In this document: positions 7,832 to 16,450 of the stretch, in pieces | Position numbering within the stretch: position 1 is the stretch's first letter | Layout of the letters: every line of letters starts with the position of its first letter | DNA from: Prochlorococcus marinus str. AS9601 | GTDB taxonomy: Bacteria > Cyanobacteriota > Cyanobacteriia > PCC-6307 > Cyanobiaceae | Direction of reading: 5' to 3' | DNA length: 64,000 nt | Assembly: GCF_000015645.1 (NCBI RefSeq) | Contig: NC_008816.1 | Coordinates: 124,001 to 188,000, forward strand | The notes under the pieces: generated by a model | What the model saw: only the letters and a program-made list of their open reading frames with translations | The model's database searches: none | What the model was told of the DNA's origin: nothing | Program-made: the position numbers and the translations under genes

Positions 7832-8800
7832 TTAAAGATAACCATCTTTTCTGGCTTGAATTGAGGTATTAGATTCAAACATTGCTGTTGATAAATATCT
7901 TTCTCCAAAACTTGGAAGAATAACTATCAATCTTTTTTTCATTAGTTCTTTTCTTTTGCCGATTTTTATAGTTGCTGCTAAAGCTGCTCCACTGCTGATA
8001 CCAGATAAAAGACCTTCCAATCGAGCTAATAAACGCCCAAAATAAAATGCTTCATCGTCATCTATTTTTATAATTTCATCAATTAATTTCGTATTAAGTA
8101 CTTTTGGTACGAAACCCGCTCCAATTCCTTGAATCGAATGTGAGCCTGCTTTTTCTCCAGAAATCACAGCACTTTTTTTTGGCTCTACGGCATAAATTTT
8201 GCAATTTGGATTAACTTTTTTCAAAAAACGTGCACAACCAGTAATTGTTCCTCCTGTGCCGACCCCTGTAACTAGTCCATCTAAATTGTTATTGGATTGA
8301 GACCATATTTCTTGGGCTGTTGTTCTTTCATGAATATCTGGATTAGCAAAGTTTTCAAACTGATTAAATTGATAGCTATTTGCAATAGTTGAAGACAACT
8401 CATTAGCTAAATCTAAAGCTCCTTTCATTCCGTCTTTTCCTGGAGTTAGCTGTAATTCAGCTCCATATGCTCTCAACATTGCCCTTCTCTCAATACTCAT
8501 AGTATCAGGCATAGTTAATATCAATTTATAGCCTTTTGCTGCAGCAACCATTGCTAATGCGATGCCAGTATTCCCACTAGTTGCTTCAATTAACGTTGTT
8601 TTATCTGGTGTTATCAATCCTTCTTCTTCAGCTTTACACAACATTGAATAAGCGATCCTATCCTTGACGGAAGCTGATGGATTGAAACTTTCTAGTTTGG
8701 CTATTATTTCTGGATAACAATCAAAATACTTTCTGATTCGATTTAATTTTACTAATGGAGTATTTCCCACTAGAGAAGTTATATCATTTGCTATTTCCAT
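7832..8800 (-). CDS. cysK: Cysteine synthase (O-acetylserine sulfhydrylase A)
   Basis: A 322-residue PLP enzyme. The cofactor lysine is K46 in P-S-A-S-V-K-D-R, and the phosphate and substrate loop is T-S-G-N-T-G. The glycine-rich cofactor cup G-V-G-T-G-G-T-I-T-G and the late G-I-S-S-G-A-A segment are also present. It makes cysteine from O-acetylserine and sulfide in the cytosol. CysM is a close alternative, but length and motifs favour CysK. It is upstream of the J-domain gene on the same strand and divergent from the UPF0367-like gene across about 150 bases. The window also holds cysC from the sulfate-activation branch and a cysteine desulfurase. Confidence 0.93.
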   Translation of the reverse strand: MEIANDITSLVGNTPLVKLNRIRKYFDCYPEIIAKLESFNPSASVKDRIAYSMLCKAEEEGLITPDKTTLIEATSGNTGIALAMVAAAKGYKLILTMPDTMSIERRAMLRAYGAELQLTPGKDGMKGALDLANELSSTIANSYQFNQFENFANPDIHERTTAQEIWSQSNNNLDGLVTGVGTGGTITGCARFLKKVNPNCKIYAVEPKKSAVISGEKAGSHSIQGIGAGFVPKVLNTKLIDEIIKIDDDEAFYFGRLLARLEGLLSGISSGAALAATIKIGKRKELMKKRLIVILPSFGERYLSTAMFESNTSIQARKDGYL

Positions 8801-8948
8801 GAAAATTATTTTTTAAAATGCAAAATAAAATCTCCTATCATAATAATAATTGTATTTAATGTTCTTTTATATAATTTTCTCAAAATAATTTAATTTTAAT
8901 AACTTCCTGCGGAAAAAATATTTAGTAATATAAGAGGTAGCTTTAATT

Positions 8949-9227
8949 ATGTTTATGTATTCGTTGGAACTAAGTCTGAGATATTCACCTTTTCCACTTT
9001 CAATTCAGAAGAAAGAAATTGATGATGTTAAAAGAATTTATGAAGAAATAAAAAGTTCTATGAATGAAACTTTAGAATCCTCAAACTTGATCGAATTAAG
9101 GTGTGACAAAGTGCAAGATAAAGTAATTGCTGTAAGAGCTAAAGAAATTATTTCTGTTCAGATATATGAAAAATCGTCAGTAGCAGGAGGAGCTAAAAGA
9201 CCAGGATTTTCTCTCAATATAGATTGA
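8949..9227 (+). CDS. UPF0367-like conserved cyanobacterial protein
   Basis: A 92-residue soluble protein. The opening Y-S-L-E-L-S-L-R-Y-S-P-F-P-L-S-I-Q-K-K and the closing I-S-V-Q-I-Y-E-K-S-S-V-A-G-G resemble the UPF0367 family of cyanobacteria and algae as I remember it; no function is established. The ATG three codons downstream (MYSLEL) is a possible alternative start. The stop codon overlaps a TTG start of the ABC ATPase gene (TTGA), implying coupled translation. The link to the ATPase is a fact of this locus, but whether they act together is unknown. Confidence 0.65.
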   Translation: MFMYSLELSLRYSPFPLSIQKKEIDDVKRIYEEIKSSMNETLESSNLIELRCDKVQDKVIAVRAKEIISVQIYEKSSVAGGAKRPGFSLNID

Positions 9228-9910
9228 TTGAATTAATGCGAGAATCCTTTGAAAATGAAATACCTCATATAAAATTCAAAGATGTTTCTTTTTCATATCC
9301 TGGAGAAAAAGAAAATTTAATTTTTAAATGTAACTTTTCAATAAAAAAACCTGGTTTTTGGATGGTGGTAGGTAAAAACGGGAGCGGAAAGAGTACTCTC
9401 TTAAAATTAATTAATGGAATAGTCAACCCCAAAAATGGTGACATTGTTTCTAATGCAAATATTGGCATGGTGTTTCAAAACCCTGATCATCAAATATTGA
9501 TGCCAAATTGTAGGAGTGAACTTTTGATTAATATTAATCAGAATATAAATCAAAATGAAATTAATAAAAAAATTGAATATGTGCTTGATCAGGTAGGAAT
9601 GACTGGTTTTGAAAAAAGGCCAGTTCATACTTTAAGCGGTGGACAAAAACAACGCTTAAGTATTGCATGTGCTCTGATTAGTAATAGAAATTTTATTCTT
9701 TTAGATGAGCCTACAGCTTTACTTGATCAAACCAGCCAATTAAAAGTTTTACGAACTATTAAAAATCTTACAAGTGACCATAGAAAACCTTTATCTGCTT
9801 TGTGGATTACACATCGTTATGAAGAATTAACTTATGCTGATGCAGTAGCAGAGTTAAAAAATGGTTTTTTATCTAGTTGGCAAGAACCATCAAAATTTCA
9901 ATATAATTGA
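9224..9910 (+). CDS. ABC transporter ATP-binding protein (EcfA/CbiO-like)
   Basis: A 228-residue ABC ATPase. Walker A is G-K-N-G-S-G-K-S-T at residues 50-58, the Q-loop is V-F-Q-N-P-D-H-Q, the signature is L-S-G-G-Q-K-Q-R, Walker B is F-I-L-L-D-E-P, and the switch His is in W-I-T-H-R. The V-F-Q-N-P-D-x-Q block is typical of energy-coupling-factor (cobalt/vitamin) ATPases. No permease or substrate-binding gene lies next to it, so its partner must be elsewhere, or it does not work in transport. A TTG overlapping the previous stop is taken as start; the ATG four codons later is possible. The 3' end lies about 50 bases before tRNA-Asn. Confidence 0.82.
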   Translation: MIELMRESFENEIPHIKFKDVSFSYPGEKENLIFKCNFSIKKPGFWMVVGKNGSGKSTLLKLINGIVNPKNGDIVSNANIGMVFQNPDHQILMPNCRSELLININQNINQNEINKKIEYVLDQVGMTGFEKRPVHTLSGGQKQRLSIACALISNRNFILLDEPTALLDQTSQLKVLRTIKNLTSDHRKPLSALWITHRYEELTYADAVAELKNGFLSSWQEPSKFQYN

Positions 9911-9959
9911 TCCTTGTACTTGTCATAAGGCACTTTAAAGAGCTAGATTCATCCTATAT

Positions 9960-10031
<72 letters not shown>

Positions 10032-10054
10032 TTTATAAATTTAAAAAGTTATCT

Positions 10055-10083
10055 AAAGTCACCCTTAAAAGGTGACTTTTTTA
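10055..10083 (+). terminator. Rho-independent terminator after tRNA-Asn
   Basis: A perfect nine-base stem AAAGTCACC / GGTGACTTT with a seven-base loop (CTTAAAA) is followed by a run of T. It lies 24 bases after the tRNA and is the clearest intrinsic terminator in the window. Confidence 0.9.
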
Positions 10084-10153
10084 TTTCTTTGACCTCATAT
10101 TTTTCAAATAGTGGTTTGCTGAAGATAAAATCAGTATATTTGATATAATATTA

Positions 10154-10184
10154 AGAACAGTATATAGAACATTAAACAAAATTC
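10154..10184. repeat. Direct repeat copy 1, AGAACAGT-N4-AGAACATT
   Basis: The block reads AGAACAGT, four A/T bases, AGAACATT, then a short A-rich stretch ending AAATTC. A second near-identical copy lies 80 bases downstream. Within the copy the two eight-base halves are themselves direct repeats spaced 12 bases apart start to start, like a dimeric binding site or a duplicated promoter element. Function unknown. Confidence 0.6.
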
Positions 10185-10233
10185 AATTTACCCCTTTTTT
10201 AAACTTTAGTTATTAATTAAGAAAATATTTTTT

Positions 10234-10263
10234 AGAACAGTAATTAGAACATTTACTAAATTC
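10234..10263. repeat. Direct repeat copy 2, AGAACAGT-N4-AGAACATT
   Basis: This copy has the same two conserved halves as copy 1, with AATT instead of ATAT between them, and also ends in AAATTC. The conserved positions are the halves and the tail, while the linker differs, which argues for selection on the halves rather than simple recent duplication. Function unknown. Confidence 0.6.
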
Positions 10264-10360
10264 TCCATAAAAAAAATAAGCTCTTTGAATGATTTTCATT
10301 TTTTAAAATTAAGACATATTTTGTTTATATCATTTGAATTACTACACCATTTGGGAAATT

Positions 10361-10720
10361 CTAATCATCCCACATATCCTTTTTTTCTTGATCCAAATTA
10401 TTTCTTTCAAGTAATTCTATTCTTTGCTTCTGAGAATCTATTTCTGTTTCAATTACGTTTATATTGTCATTGTATTTTGTTTGTATTTCTAAGATATTTA
10501 TTTCAAATTGTTCTCCAAAAAAAGCTGACATTTCTCTCCATGCCTCCATTTCCTCTTCTTTGCCAATAGTGTCGTTTATCTGATGAGAAATAATTTCTAA
10601 TACATATTGTTTAAGTTCTTGGTGACTCATTGATTCAACTTTTTTTTGAATGTATAGTTCTTTAAGAGTTTCTAGTTGTTTTTTTGATAAATCAGAATAG
10701 ATAATAGACTTGTTTTTCAT
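10361..10720 (-). CDS. Conserved hypothetical helical protein
   Basis: A 119-residue, highly charged, helix-rich protein without membrane segments. The first half has D-L-S-K-K-Q-L-E-T-L-K-E-L-Y-I and a Q-E-L-K-Q-Y-V-L-E-I-I motif followed by E-E-E-M-E-A-W-R-E-M; the last third (about residues 75-112) looks like a coiled coil (I-E-T-E-I-D-S-Q-K-Q-R-I-E-L-L-E-R). I remember similar proteins in Prochlorococcus genomes but no function. It stands alone between the tRNA region and the rpaA leader, with an ATG start and no obvious partner. Confidence 0.68.
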   Translation of the reverse strand: MKNKSIIYSDLSKKQLETLKELYIQKKVESMSHQELKQYVLEIISHQINDTIGKEEEMEAWREMSAFFGEQFEINILEIQTKYNDNINVIETEIDSQKQRIELLERNNLDQEKKDMWDD

Positions 10721-11123
10721 AGATATTTAAATTTTTTTTTAATATATACAAAATTATGAGTTTAATCATTCTGGAGAAATCAAAAATATTAACTTTGTTA
10801 ACTATTATTTGAAAACTGAAAATATCCAATTAATTAAATTTTTCTAAACTTAACATTGCAAATCTTAGTCGGATAATCTTTCAATTTAAACCATGGTTTG
10901 TTTCTAATAATTCCTTGATTATGAAGAAAAAGTAAATAGAATCGGAAGAAATTCTAAAATTTAAACTTTTTAAAAATTTGTAATTTCTCCCTAATCGACT
11001 GTTATTACTTAGTTATTTGATAAATTGAATTGATAAAATTGTTAACACTAATTCAGCAATCTTTATAAATTCTTGAGAGAATCATATTACCAAAACTTAA
11101 TTTTAATTTAATAGTTTATTAAT
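10721..11123. other. 403-base noncoding leader between a small minus-strand gene and rpaA
   Basis: This is the longest gene-free stretch in the window and lies between divergently transcribed genes, so it must hold both promoters. It contains several GTTAAC/TTAAC elements (for example near 10789-10802 and 11040) but no open frame of note and no clear hairpin with a T-run. A long rpaA 5' leader or a small RNA is possible; nothing in the sequence proves either. Confidence 0.55.
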
Positions 11124-11906
11124 ATGAAAATTTCAATCCTTTTAATTGAAGACGATCGTGACATGCGTGATTTAGTTGCTAGGCATTTAGAACATTCTGG
11201 TTTCGATGTCCAAAAAGCTGAAGATGGAATTAAAGGACAAGCATTAGCTCTTCAATACTCACCAGATTTAATACTCTTAGATTTAATGCTACCAAGTGTT
11301 GATGGATTAACTTTATGCCAGCGACTAAGAAGAGATGAAAGAACATCGAATATACCAATTTTGATGATAACTGCTTTGGGCGGCCTTAAAGATAAAGTTA
11401 CTGGGTTTAATTCTGGAGCAGATGATTACATTACTAAACCATTCGATCTAGAAGAGTTACACGTGCGCATAAAAGCTTTATTAAGAAGAACCAACAGAGC
11501 ACAATTAAATTCTAGTAACCAGCAAGAAATATTAAATTATGGCCCATTAACTCTTGTTCCGGAAAGATTTGAAGCTATATGGTTTGAATCTCCTGTTAGG
11601 TTAACGCATCTTGAATTTGAACTACTCCATTGTCTTTTGCAGAGGCATGGTCAAACTGTATCGCCAGCATTAATTCTTAAAGAAGTATGGGGATATGAAC
11701 CTGATGATGATATTGAGACAATAAGAGTTCATATTAGACACTTGCGCACTAAACTTGAACCCGATCCCCGTAAACCTATTTATATAAAAACTGTATACGG
11801 TGCTGGATATTGTCTTGAGTTACCTATTGGTTCTCAAGTTGAAACTGCAAGGCAGGAGTTTATTAAAACCAGAAATCCTGATTTGATTAATTCTGCAGTA
11901 GATTAA
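11124..11906 (+). CDS. rpaA: OmpR-type response regulator RpaA
   Basis: A 260-residue two-domain response regulator. The receiver has the acidic pair D10-D11, the phosphoacceptor D53 in L-I-L-L-D-L-M-L-P, and the K of Y-I-T-K-P-F. The C-terminal winged helix includes [11 protein letters not shown] and T-V-Y-G-A-G-Y-C-L. The block Q-R-L-R-R-D-E-R-T and the C-terminal extension match RpaA, the circadian and light output regulator phosphorylated by SasA and linked to phycobilisome-photosystem coupling in other cyanobacteria. Prochlorococcus lacks phycobilisomes, so gene expression control is the likely role. It has a 400-base upstream leader and ends two bases from holB. Confidence 0.87.
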   Translation: MKISILLIEDDRDMRDLVARHLEHSGFDVQKAEDGIKGQALALQYSPDLILLDLMLPSVDGLTLCQRLRRDERTSNIPILMITALGGLKDKVTGFNSGADDYITKPFDLEELHVRIKALLRRTNRAQLNSSNQQEILNYGPLTLVPERFEAIWFESPVRLTHLEFELLHCLLQRHGQTVSPALILKEVWGYEPDDDIETIRVHIRHLRTKLEPDPRKPIYIKTVYGAGYCLELPIGSQVETARQEFIKTRNPDLINSAVD

Positions 11907-11908
11907 AA

Positions 11909-12871
11909 TCATATATCTTCCATCGAAATTTTTAAAAAAGTAATTTCCCATGCCAACCTTGGTTGGATGCTTTTTCTTAAGAGGTATTTTAATTTTTCAA
12001 GTTTTTTAACTAAACCTATATTTTTTGTCTTTCTCCACCAAACAGTTTGAATTAAATTTACTAAACTGATCTGTTGAAAAATTTCTAATTTTTCAGATAT
12101 TAATTTAGATATTTCTAATATTTCGAGACTATTTTTTACTGGAGAATTCAATTTAATTATAATTTCATCTGAAAAATCATTCCAAATTTCAATATTTTTC
12201 AATAATTGATTTGGAGATCCATTTGCAGAGTTTATTAAATCTTCAAATTCTAATTTTGCATTAATATTTGATTTAGAAGTATCTAAATATTCTTTTAAAA
12301 TAGACTTTATTTGTTGACTAGAAAAAGATCGAAATCTTACGATTTGACATCTTGAGATGATCGTATCTAAGAGAAGGTTTAATTTAGATGTTAGTAAAAT
12401 AAAAATGCCGTTACTAGGTTCTTCTAGAGTTTTTAAAAGGCAATTTGAGGCTGCTTCGTTTAAGAGGTGTGCATCAATAATTAAAACAATTTTTTTTTCT
12501 GAGTTTATTGATTTTTGACTAAGAAAAGTTTTGATATTACGTATTTGAGCAATTTTAATAATCTCAGATCCACTTTTTGTTTTTTTTTCAAGATCGGAAC
12601 CACCTGAACTTTTTGTTTCTAAAAGAGAATCAGGTTCAATAATTAAAAAATCAGGATGGTTATTGTTTTTAATTTTCTCTTCAAGATTTTTGCTTGGTGA
12701 AGACTTTTTGAAAATCTCTTGTATAAATTGAAGAGCAGTTTGCTTTTTACCTAGTCCTTCAGCACCATAAAATATATAACCATTAGCAAATGATTTATTT
12801 TTAATTATGTTGTTAAGACAGGTATTGACTTCTTCATTCAAGAAAAAATTATCTTTTTTAACCTTAATCAT
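11909..12871 (-). CDS. holB: DNA polymerase III delta' subunit (clamp loader)
   Basis: A 320-residue AAA+ family protein. A modified P-loop [13 protein letters not shown] is near residue 35, [11 protein letters not shown] is the Walker B region, C-L-L-K-T-L-E-E-P is the SRC-adjacent helix, and I-I-S-R-C-Q is the SRC motif that contacts neighbouring clamp-loader subunits. Delta' is part of the complex loading the beta clamp on DNA. Its ATG overlaps the tmk stop (ATGA), so tmk and holB are coupled. The very Lys/Ile/Asn-rich C-terminal third is poorly conserved, as usual. Confidence 0.88.
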   Translation of the reverse strand: MIKVKKDNFFLNEEVNTCLNNIIKNKSFANGYIFYGAEGLGKKQTALQFIQEIFKKSSPSKNLEEKIKNNNHPDFLIIEPDSLLETKSSGGSDLEKKTKSGSEIIKIAQIRNIKTFLSQKSINSEKKIVLIIDAHLLNEAASNCLLKTLEEPSNGIFILLTSKLNLLLDTIISRCQIVRFRSFSSQQIKSILKEYLDTSKSNINAKLEFEDLINSANGSPNQLLKNIEIWNDFSDEIIIKLNSPVKNSLEILEISKLISEKLEIFQQISLVNLIQTVWWRKTKNIGLVKKLEKLKYLLRKSIQPRLAWEITFLKISMEDI

Positions 12872-13506
12872 TTGTTATTAGAAAAATTGTTTAGCAAAGT
12901 CTCTTTAATTTGATTAGAAATAGTTTGAATATTTTGTGAAGCTGATATTACTTTCCAGTTTTTTTGTTTGGCAATTAGTTTGAATCCTTCATTTACTTTT
13001 TCTAAAAATCTAATACCTTCTGATTCTATTCTGTCTGGAATTTCATTTTTTCTTCGGAATATGCTCTCTTCTGGAGAAATTTCTAAGAAGAAAGTGAGAT
13101 CAGGGGATGCTCCTTGACACACAATAGATTCAATATTTTTAATTATTTCTAAATTTATATTTCTTCCATAACCTTGATAAGCCAGTGTGGAATCAGAAAA
13201 TCTATCACTTATTACCCAATCATTATTATTTAAAGCAGGTGAAATAATTTTGGAAACGTGTTCAGCTCTATCCGCTGAATAAAGTAATAATTCCGCAAGA
13301 GATGAAGGCTTGTTATTTTTATTATTATCAAGAATCAGTCCTCTAAGTTTTTTTCCTAAAAGACTGCCTCCTGGCTCTCTAGTTGTGATTAATTTAGACC
13401 CTTTCTTTATTAAACCACTGTTGGGTAGCCACTTAGATAGTTCATCTATTTGGGTGGTTTTACCACATCCATCAATACCCTCAATAACGATAAATTTTCC
13501 TTTCAT
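12868..13506 (-). CDS. tmk: Thymidylate kinase
   Basis: A 212-residue kinase. The P-loop [10 protein letters not shown] is at residues 10-19, T-T-R-E-P-G-G is the dTMP-binding DR(x)-type region, and [15 protein letters not shown] is the core family signature. The enzyme phosphorylates dTMP to dTDP for DNA synthesis in the cytosol. It begins directly after the copper ATPase stop and is coupled to holB by an ATGA overlap, the usual tmk-holB pair. Confidence 0.95.
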   Translation of the reverse strand: MKGKFIVIEGIDGCGKTTQIDELSKWLPNSGLIKKGSKLITTREPGGSLLGKKLRGLILDNNKNNKPSSLAELLLYSADRAEHVSKIISPALNNNDWVISDRFSDSTLAYQGYGRNINLEIIKNIESIVCQGASPDLTFFLEISPEESIFRRKNEIPDRIESEGIRFLEKVNEGFKLIAKQKNWKVISASQNIQTISNQIKETLLNNFSNNK

Positions 13507-15810
13507 TCAATCCAAAGATAAAGCATTGATTACAACTGTAATAGAACTAATAGCCATCAATAATGCTGCTATTGAGGGAGTAAGAAGAATACCGTATTTA
13601 GGGAATAAAATGCCCGCTGCTAAAGGGATAGCTAGTAAGTTGTAACCAAAAGCCCATGTTAGATTTTGCTTTATTTTTCTTATAGTATTTTTTGCAAGAT
13701 TAAAGGCGTAGGGTAATCTATTAAGTTGATCTCCCATCAATACTACATCTGCATTTGCCTTGGCTATTTGAGTACCTGATCCCACCGCAATTCCTAGGTC
13801 TGAAGATGCTAAGGCTGGAACATCATTAATTCCATCACCAATCATTGCTACTTTATTATTAATTTTTAAATTTTCTATAGTCTTTAGCTTCATTTCAGGA
13901 AGAAGATCCCATTTTACTTCTGTTTCTTTACAACCAATTTTTTTTGCTAAAGCTAAAACTGTTTGTTTCCTATCACCACTTAAAATATTAATTTTAAATT
14001 TGTTTTCTCTTAAATTTTGAACTGTTTTAATTGAATCATCTCTGAGTAAGTCTCCTAAGAAGACAAAGCCTAATAACTTATCTTTGATACTGACTCCAAT
14101 GATGGTGTTCGTTTTTGTCTCTTCATTTTCAATGACTTTTTTTGCATCACTATCAATAATTATTCCTTTACTTACTAGCCATTCAATATTTCCAATATTT
14201 ATAAGTCCATCAATTGACTCTAGTTCTCCAGAAATACCTCTACCTGTATGATTGAAAATTTTTTTTATTGGAAATAAACTTAAATTTTGTTTTTTTGCTT
14301 CTTGAATTAAGGCATCTGCGATTGGATGCCTGCTTTCCTTTTCTAAACTGGCAGCTATTCTTAATAAAAATGAATGATCATCATTATTTTTATAATCAAC
14401 AATGAAAGGCTTACCTTTTGTTAAAGTACCTGTCTTGTCAAAAATAATATGATTAATTTTTGAAGCCATTTCTATTTTGTCACCTCCTTTAAATAAAACT
14501 CCTTTTTTTGCTGCTTTACCTGATGCAACAGTTATTACTGTTGGGGTTGCTAAACCTAAGGCACAAGGACAAGCTATTACTAAAACAGCAATTGACAATT
14601 GAATTGCTAAACTAAGGAAATTCTCAGCATTACTACCAAGCGAACTATGAAGTGTGTGGCTTGAATGTGTGATTAATTGATTATTATGACTTAATAAATC
14701 TGGCCATATGTTTCTTGCCCCCTTCCACCAAAAGAAGAAGGTTAAAGTAGCAAAAATAAGTACAAAGTAAGTAAATTTGCCTGCAATTTCATCAGCAACT
14801 CTTTGAATACGAGGTTTTCTTGCGTTTACAGACTCAATAAGATTTACTAGTTTTGCAAGAGAAGAATCCCCTCCGACCTTTTGTACTTTAAGTCTGAGAG
14901 TTGAATTAAGGTTTAAAGACCCACTAGATAGAATTTCGCCTTCTTTTACCTCGATAGGTTTGGATTCTCCAGTAATATGTGAAACATCAACATATGAATT
15001 ACCTTGTGTAACGATACAGTCAGCAGGTACTCTGTCTCCTGCTAAAACTTGAATCTCTTGATCAGGTCTTAAAGTATTTACTCTTATCGACTTTATGTGA
15101 TTGTCTTCTGTGTAGATATTTGCCATTTCTGGTTGAAGATCTAATAATTCTCCAATGGATGAACCAGTTTGATATCTTGCTCTTTCTTCTAAGAAACGCC
15201 CAATTAGTATGAAGCCTAACAGCATAACTGGTTCATTAAAAAAACAAGGAAAACCAGTGGCAGGAAATATTAGTGATAGAAGACTTGTTGTATATGCGCT
15301 AATTACTCCAAGGGCTACTAAAGAATCCATATCTGGATGGTTCTTAATAAATGATTTAAATCCATTAATAATTATTCCTCTGCCAGGAAATAATAGAGCT
15401 AACGTTGCTAATGAAGCGTGAAATAATATATTACCTAATATTGGAAAATTTATATATCTTCCTTCTGCTAGATGACCTAAACCTGAAAAGAATAAAAGTA
15501 ATAGGGCAAAAGTTAGTTTTTTCCATTGATTATTCCATTTCTTTTTTTTTTCTAGTTCTGATTTATTTATTTTTTTTGAAAAATCATTGATGTAAATCTT
15601 TGATGGGAAACCATTCTCTTTTAGATTTTCGAGAACTGATTCTATCTCTATATGATTCTGGGTAATTTCAAAATATGCACTTTCAGTAAGCAAGTTAACA
15701 GAAACATTTTCAATACCGTCAGAATTATTCAATATTTTTTCAACAGTACTAACACAACCTCCGCACTTCATTCCTGTAATGTTTAATTGAATGCTCTCCA
15801 TATTTTTCAC
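13507..15810 (-). CDS. P1B-type copper-transporting ATPase
   Basis: A 767-residue heavy-metal ATPase. An N-terminal HMA domain carries G-M-K-C-G-G-C at residues 13-19. The CPC metal site is in V-I-A-C-P-C-A-L-G, phosphorylation is at D-K-T-G-T-L-T-K-G, and the hinge is G-D-G-I-N-D-V-P-A-L. These indicate Cu(I) transport. Cyanobacteria use CtaA at the plasma membrane and PacS at the thylakoid to supply plastocyanin and cytochrome oxidase; which one this is cannot be decided. Stop and tmk start are adjacent. It is divergent from ycf3. Confidence 0.9.
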   Translation of the reverse strand: MKNMESIQLNITGMKCGGCVSTVEKILNNSDGIENVSVNLLTESAYFEITQNHIEIESVLENLKENGFPSKIYINDFSKKINKSELEKKKKWNNQWKKLTFALLLLFFSGLGHLAEGRYINFPILGNILFHASLATLALLFPGRGIIINGFKSFIKNHPDMDSLVALGVISAYTTSLLSLIFPATGFPCFFNEPVMLLGFILIGRFLEERARYQTGSSIGELLDLQPEMANIYTEDNHIKSIRVNTLRPDQEIQVLAGDRVPADCIVTQGNSYVDVSHITGESKPIEVKEGEILSSGSLNLNSTLRLKVQKVGGDSSLAKLVNLIESVNARKPRIQRVADEIAGKFTYFVLIFATLTFFFWWKGARNIWPDLLSHNNQLITHSSHTLHSSLGSNAENFLSLAIQLSIAVLVIACPCALGLATPTVITVASGKAAKKGVLFKGGDKIEMASKINHIIFDKTGTLTKGKPFIVDYKNNDDHSFLLRIAASLEKESRHPIADALIQEAKKQNLSLFPIKKIFNHTGRGISGELESIDGLINIGNIEWLVSKGIIIDSDAKKVIENEETKTNTIIGVSIKDKLLGFVFLGDLLRDDSIKTVQNLRENKFKINILSGDRKQTVLALAKKIGCKETEVKWDLLPEMKLKTIENLKINNKVAMIGDGINDVPALASSDLGIAVGSGTQIAKANADVVLMGDQLNRLPYAFNLAKNTIRKIKQNLTWAFGYNLLAIPLAAGILFPKYGILLTPSIAALLMAISSITVVINALSLD

Positions 15811-15923
15811 TTTAAAAGCAAGTTAATGCTTGACCTTATTTTTAACTATAATAATAAATGTAATAGATTTTTTAAATAGTTATTTTTTAAATTACTATAT
15901 TAATTTTATTTAGATTTAGAACA

Positions 15924-16445
15924 GTGCCTAGTAATCAAAACAGAGACAACTTTATTGATAAAGCTTTTACTGTAATTGCTGAATCTATTGTAAAAATAAT
16001 GCCTATCGCTGAGAAAGAAAAAAAGGCCTATATATATTATAGAGATGGCTTAGCTGCACAAAATAATGGGGATTATTCGGAGGCGTTAGAGTATTATAAA
16101 GAGAGTTTACTGCTTGAAGAAAATAAAATTGATAGGGGCGAGACTTTAAAAAATATGGCAATAATATATATGAGTAATGGTGAAGAGGATTTGTCTATTG
16201 AAACTTATGAAAAAGCATTAGAAGAAAATCCCAAACAGCCATCATGCTTGAAAAATATAGGTTTAATTTATGAGAAAAGGGGAAGATATGCAGAGCAAAA
16301 TGGTGATTTAGATCAGAGAGATATTTGGTTTGATAAAGCTGCTGAAGTCTGGTCTAAAGCAGTGAGACTTTATCCAGGTGGGTATCTAGATATTGAAAAT
16401 TGGTTGAAAAACTCAGGAAGAAGTTCAATAGATATATACCTGTAA
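15924..16445 (+). CDS. ycf3: Photosystem I assembly protein Ycf3
   Basis: A 173-residue TPR protein. It matches Ycf3 over its full length: an N-terminal [13 protein letters not shown], then three TPRs (about residues 36-69, 73-106 and 115-150) and the signature [13 protein letters not shown] near the end. Ycf3 is a membrane-peripheral chaperone needed to assemble the PSI reaction centre. The start is GTG; no ATG fits the conserved N-terminus. It stands alone, divergent from the copper ATPase and ending five bases from radA. Confidence 0.95.
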
Positions 16446-16450
16446 TTTTT

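Larger units (their letters stand above)
10032..10360. other. Noncoding stretch downstream of tRNA-Asn
   Basis: This AT-rich stretch holds the terminator and a duplicated AGAACAGT/AGAACATT motif, listed separately. I see no convincing gene. A 94-codon frame on the plus strand starts at 10285 but is largely the complement of the small gene on the other strand and has phenylalanine/leucine-rich composition typical of an antisense shadow. Confidence 0.6.

Noticed and set aside
7816-7908. N-terminal extension of the J-domain protein into cysK
   Set aside because: The J domain starts at the inner ATG and the extra part is an out-of-frame reading of the cysK tail.
10285-10569. 94-codon plus-strand frame overlapping the small minus-strand gene
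   Set aside because: It is mostly the antisense of the coiled-coil protein, Phe/Leu/His-rich as expected for a complement of Lys/Glu-rich coding sequence, and has no family likeness.
15825-15845. CAAG-TTAATG-CTTG element between the copper ATPase and ycf3
   Set aside because: A four-base dyad in AT-rich DNA and unlike known copper-responsive operators; likely chance.
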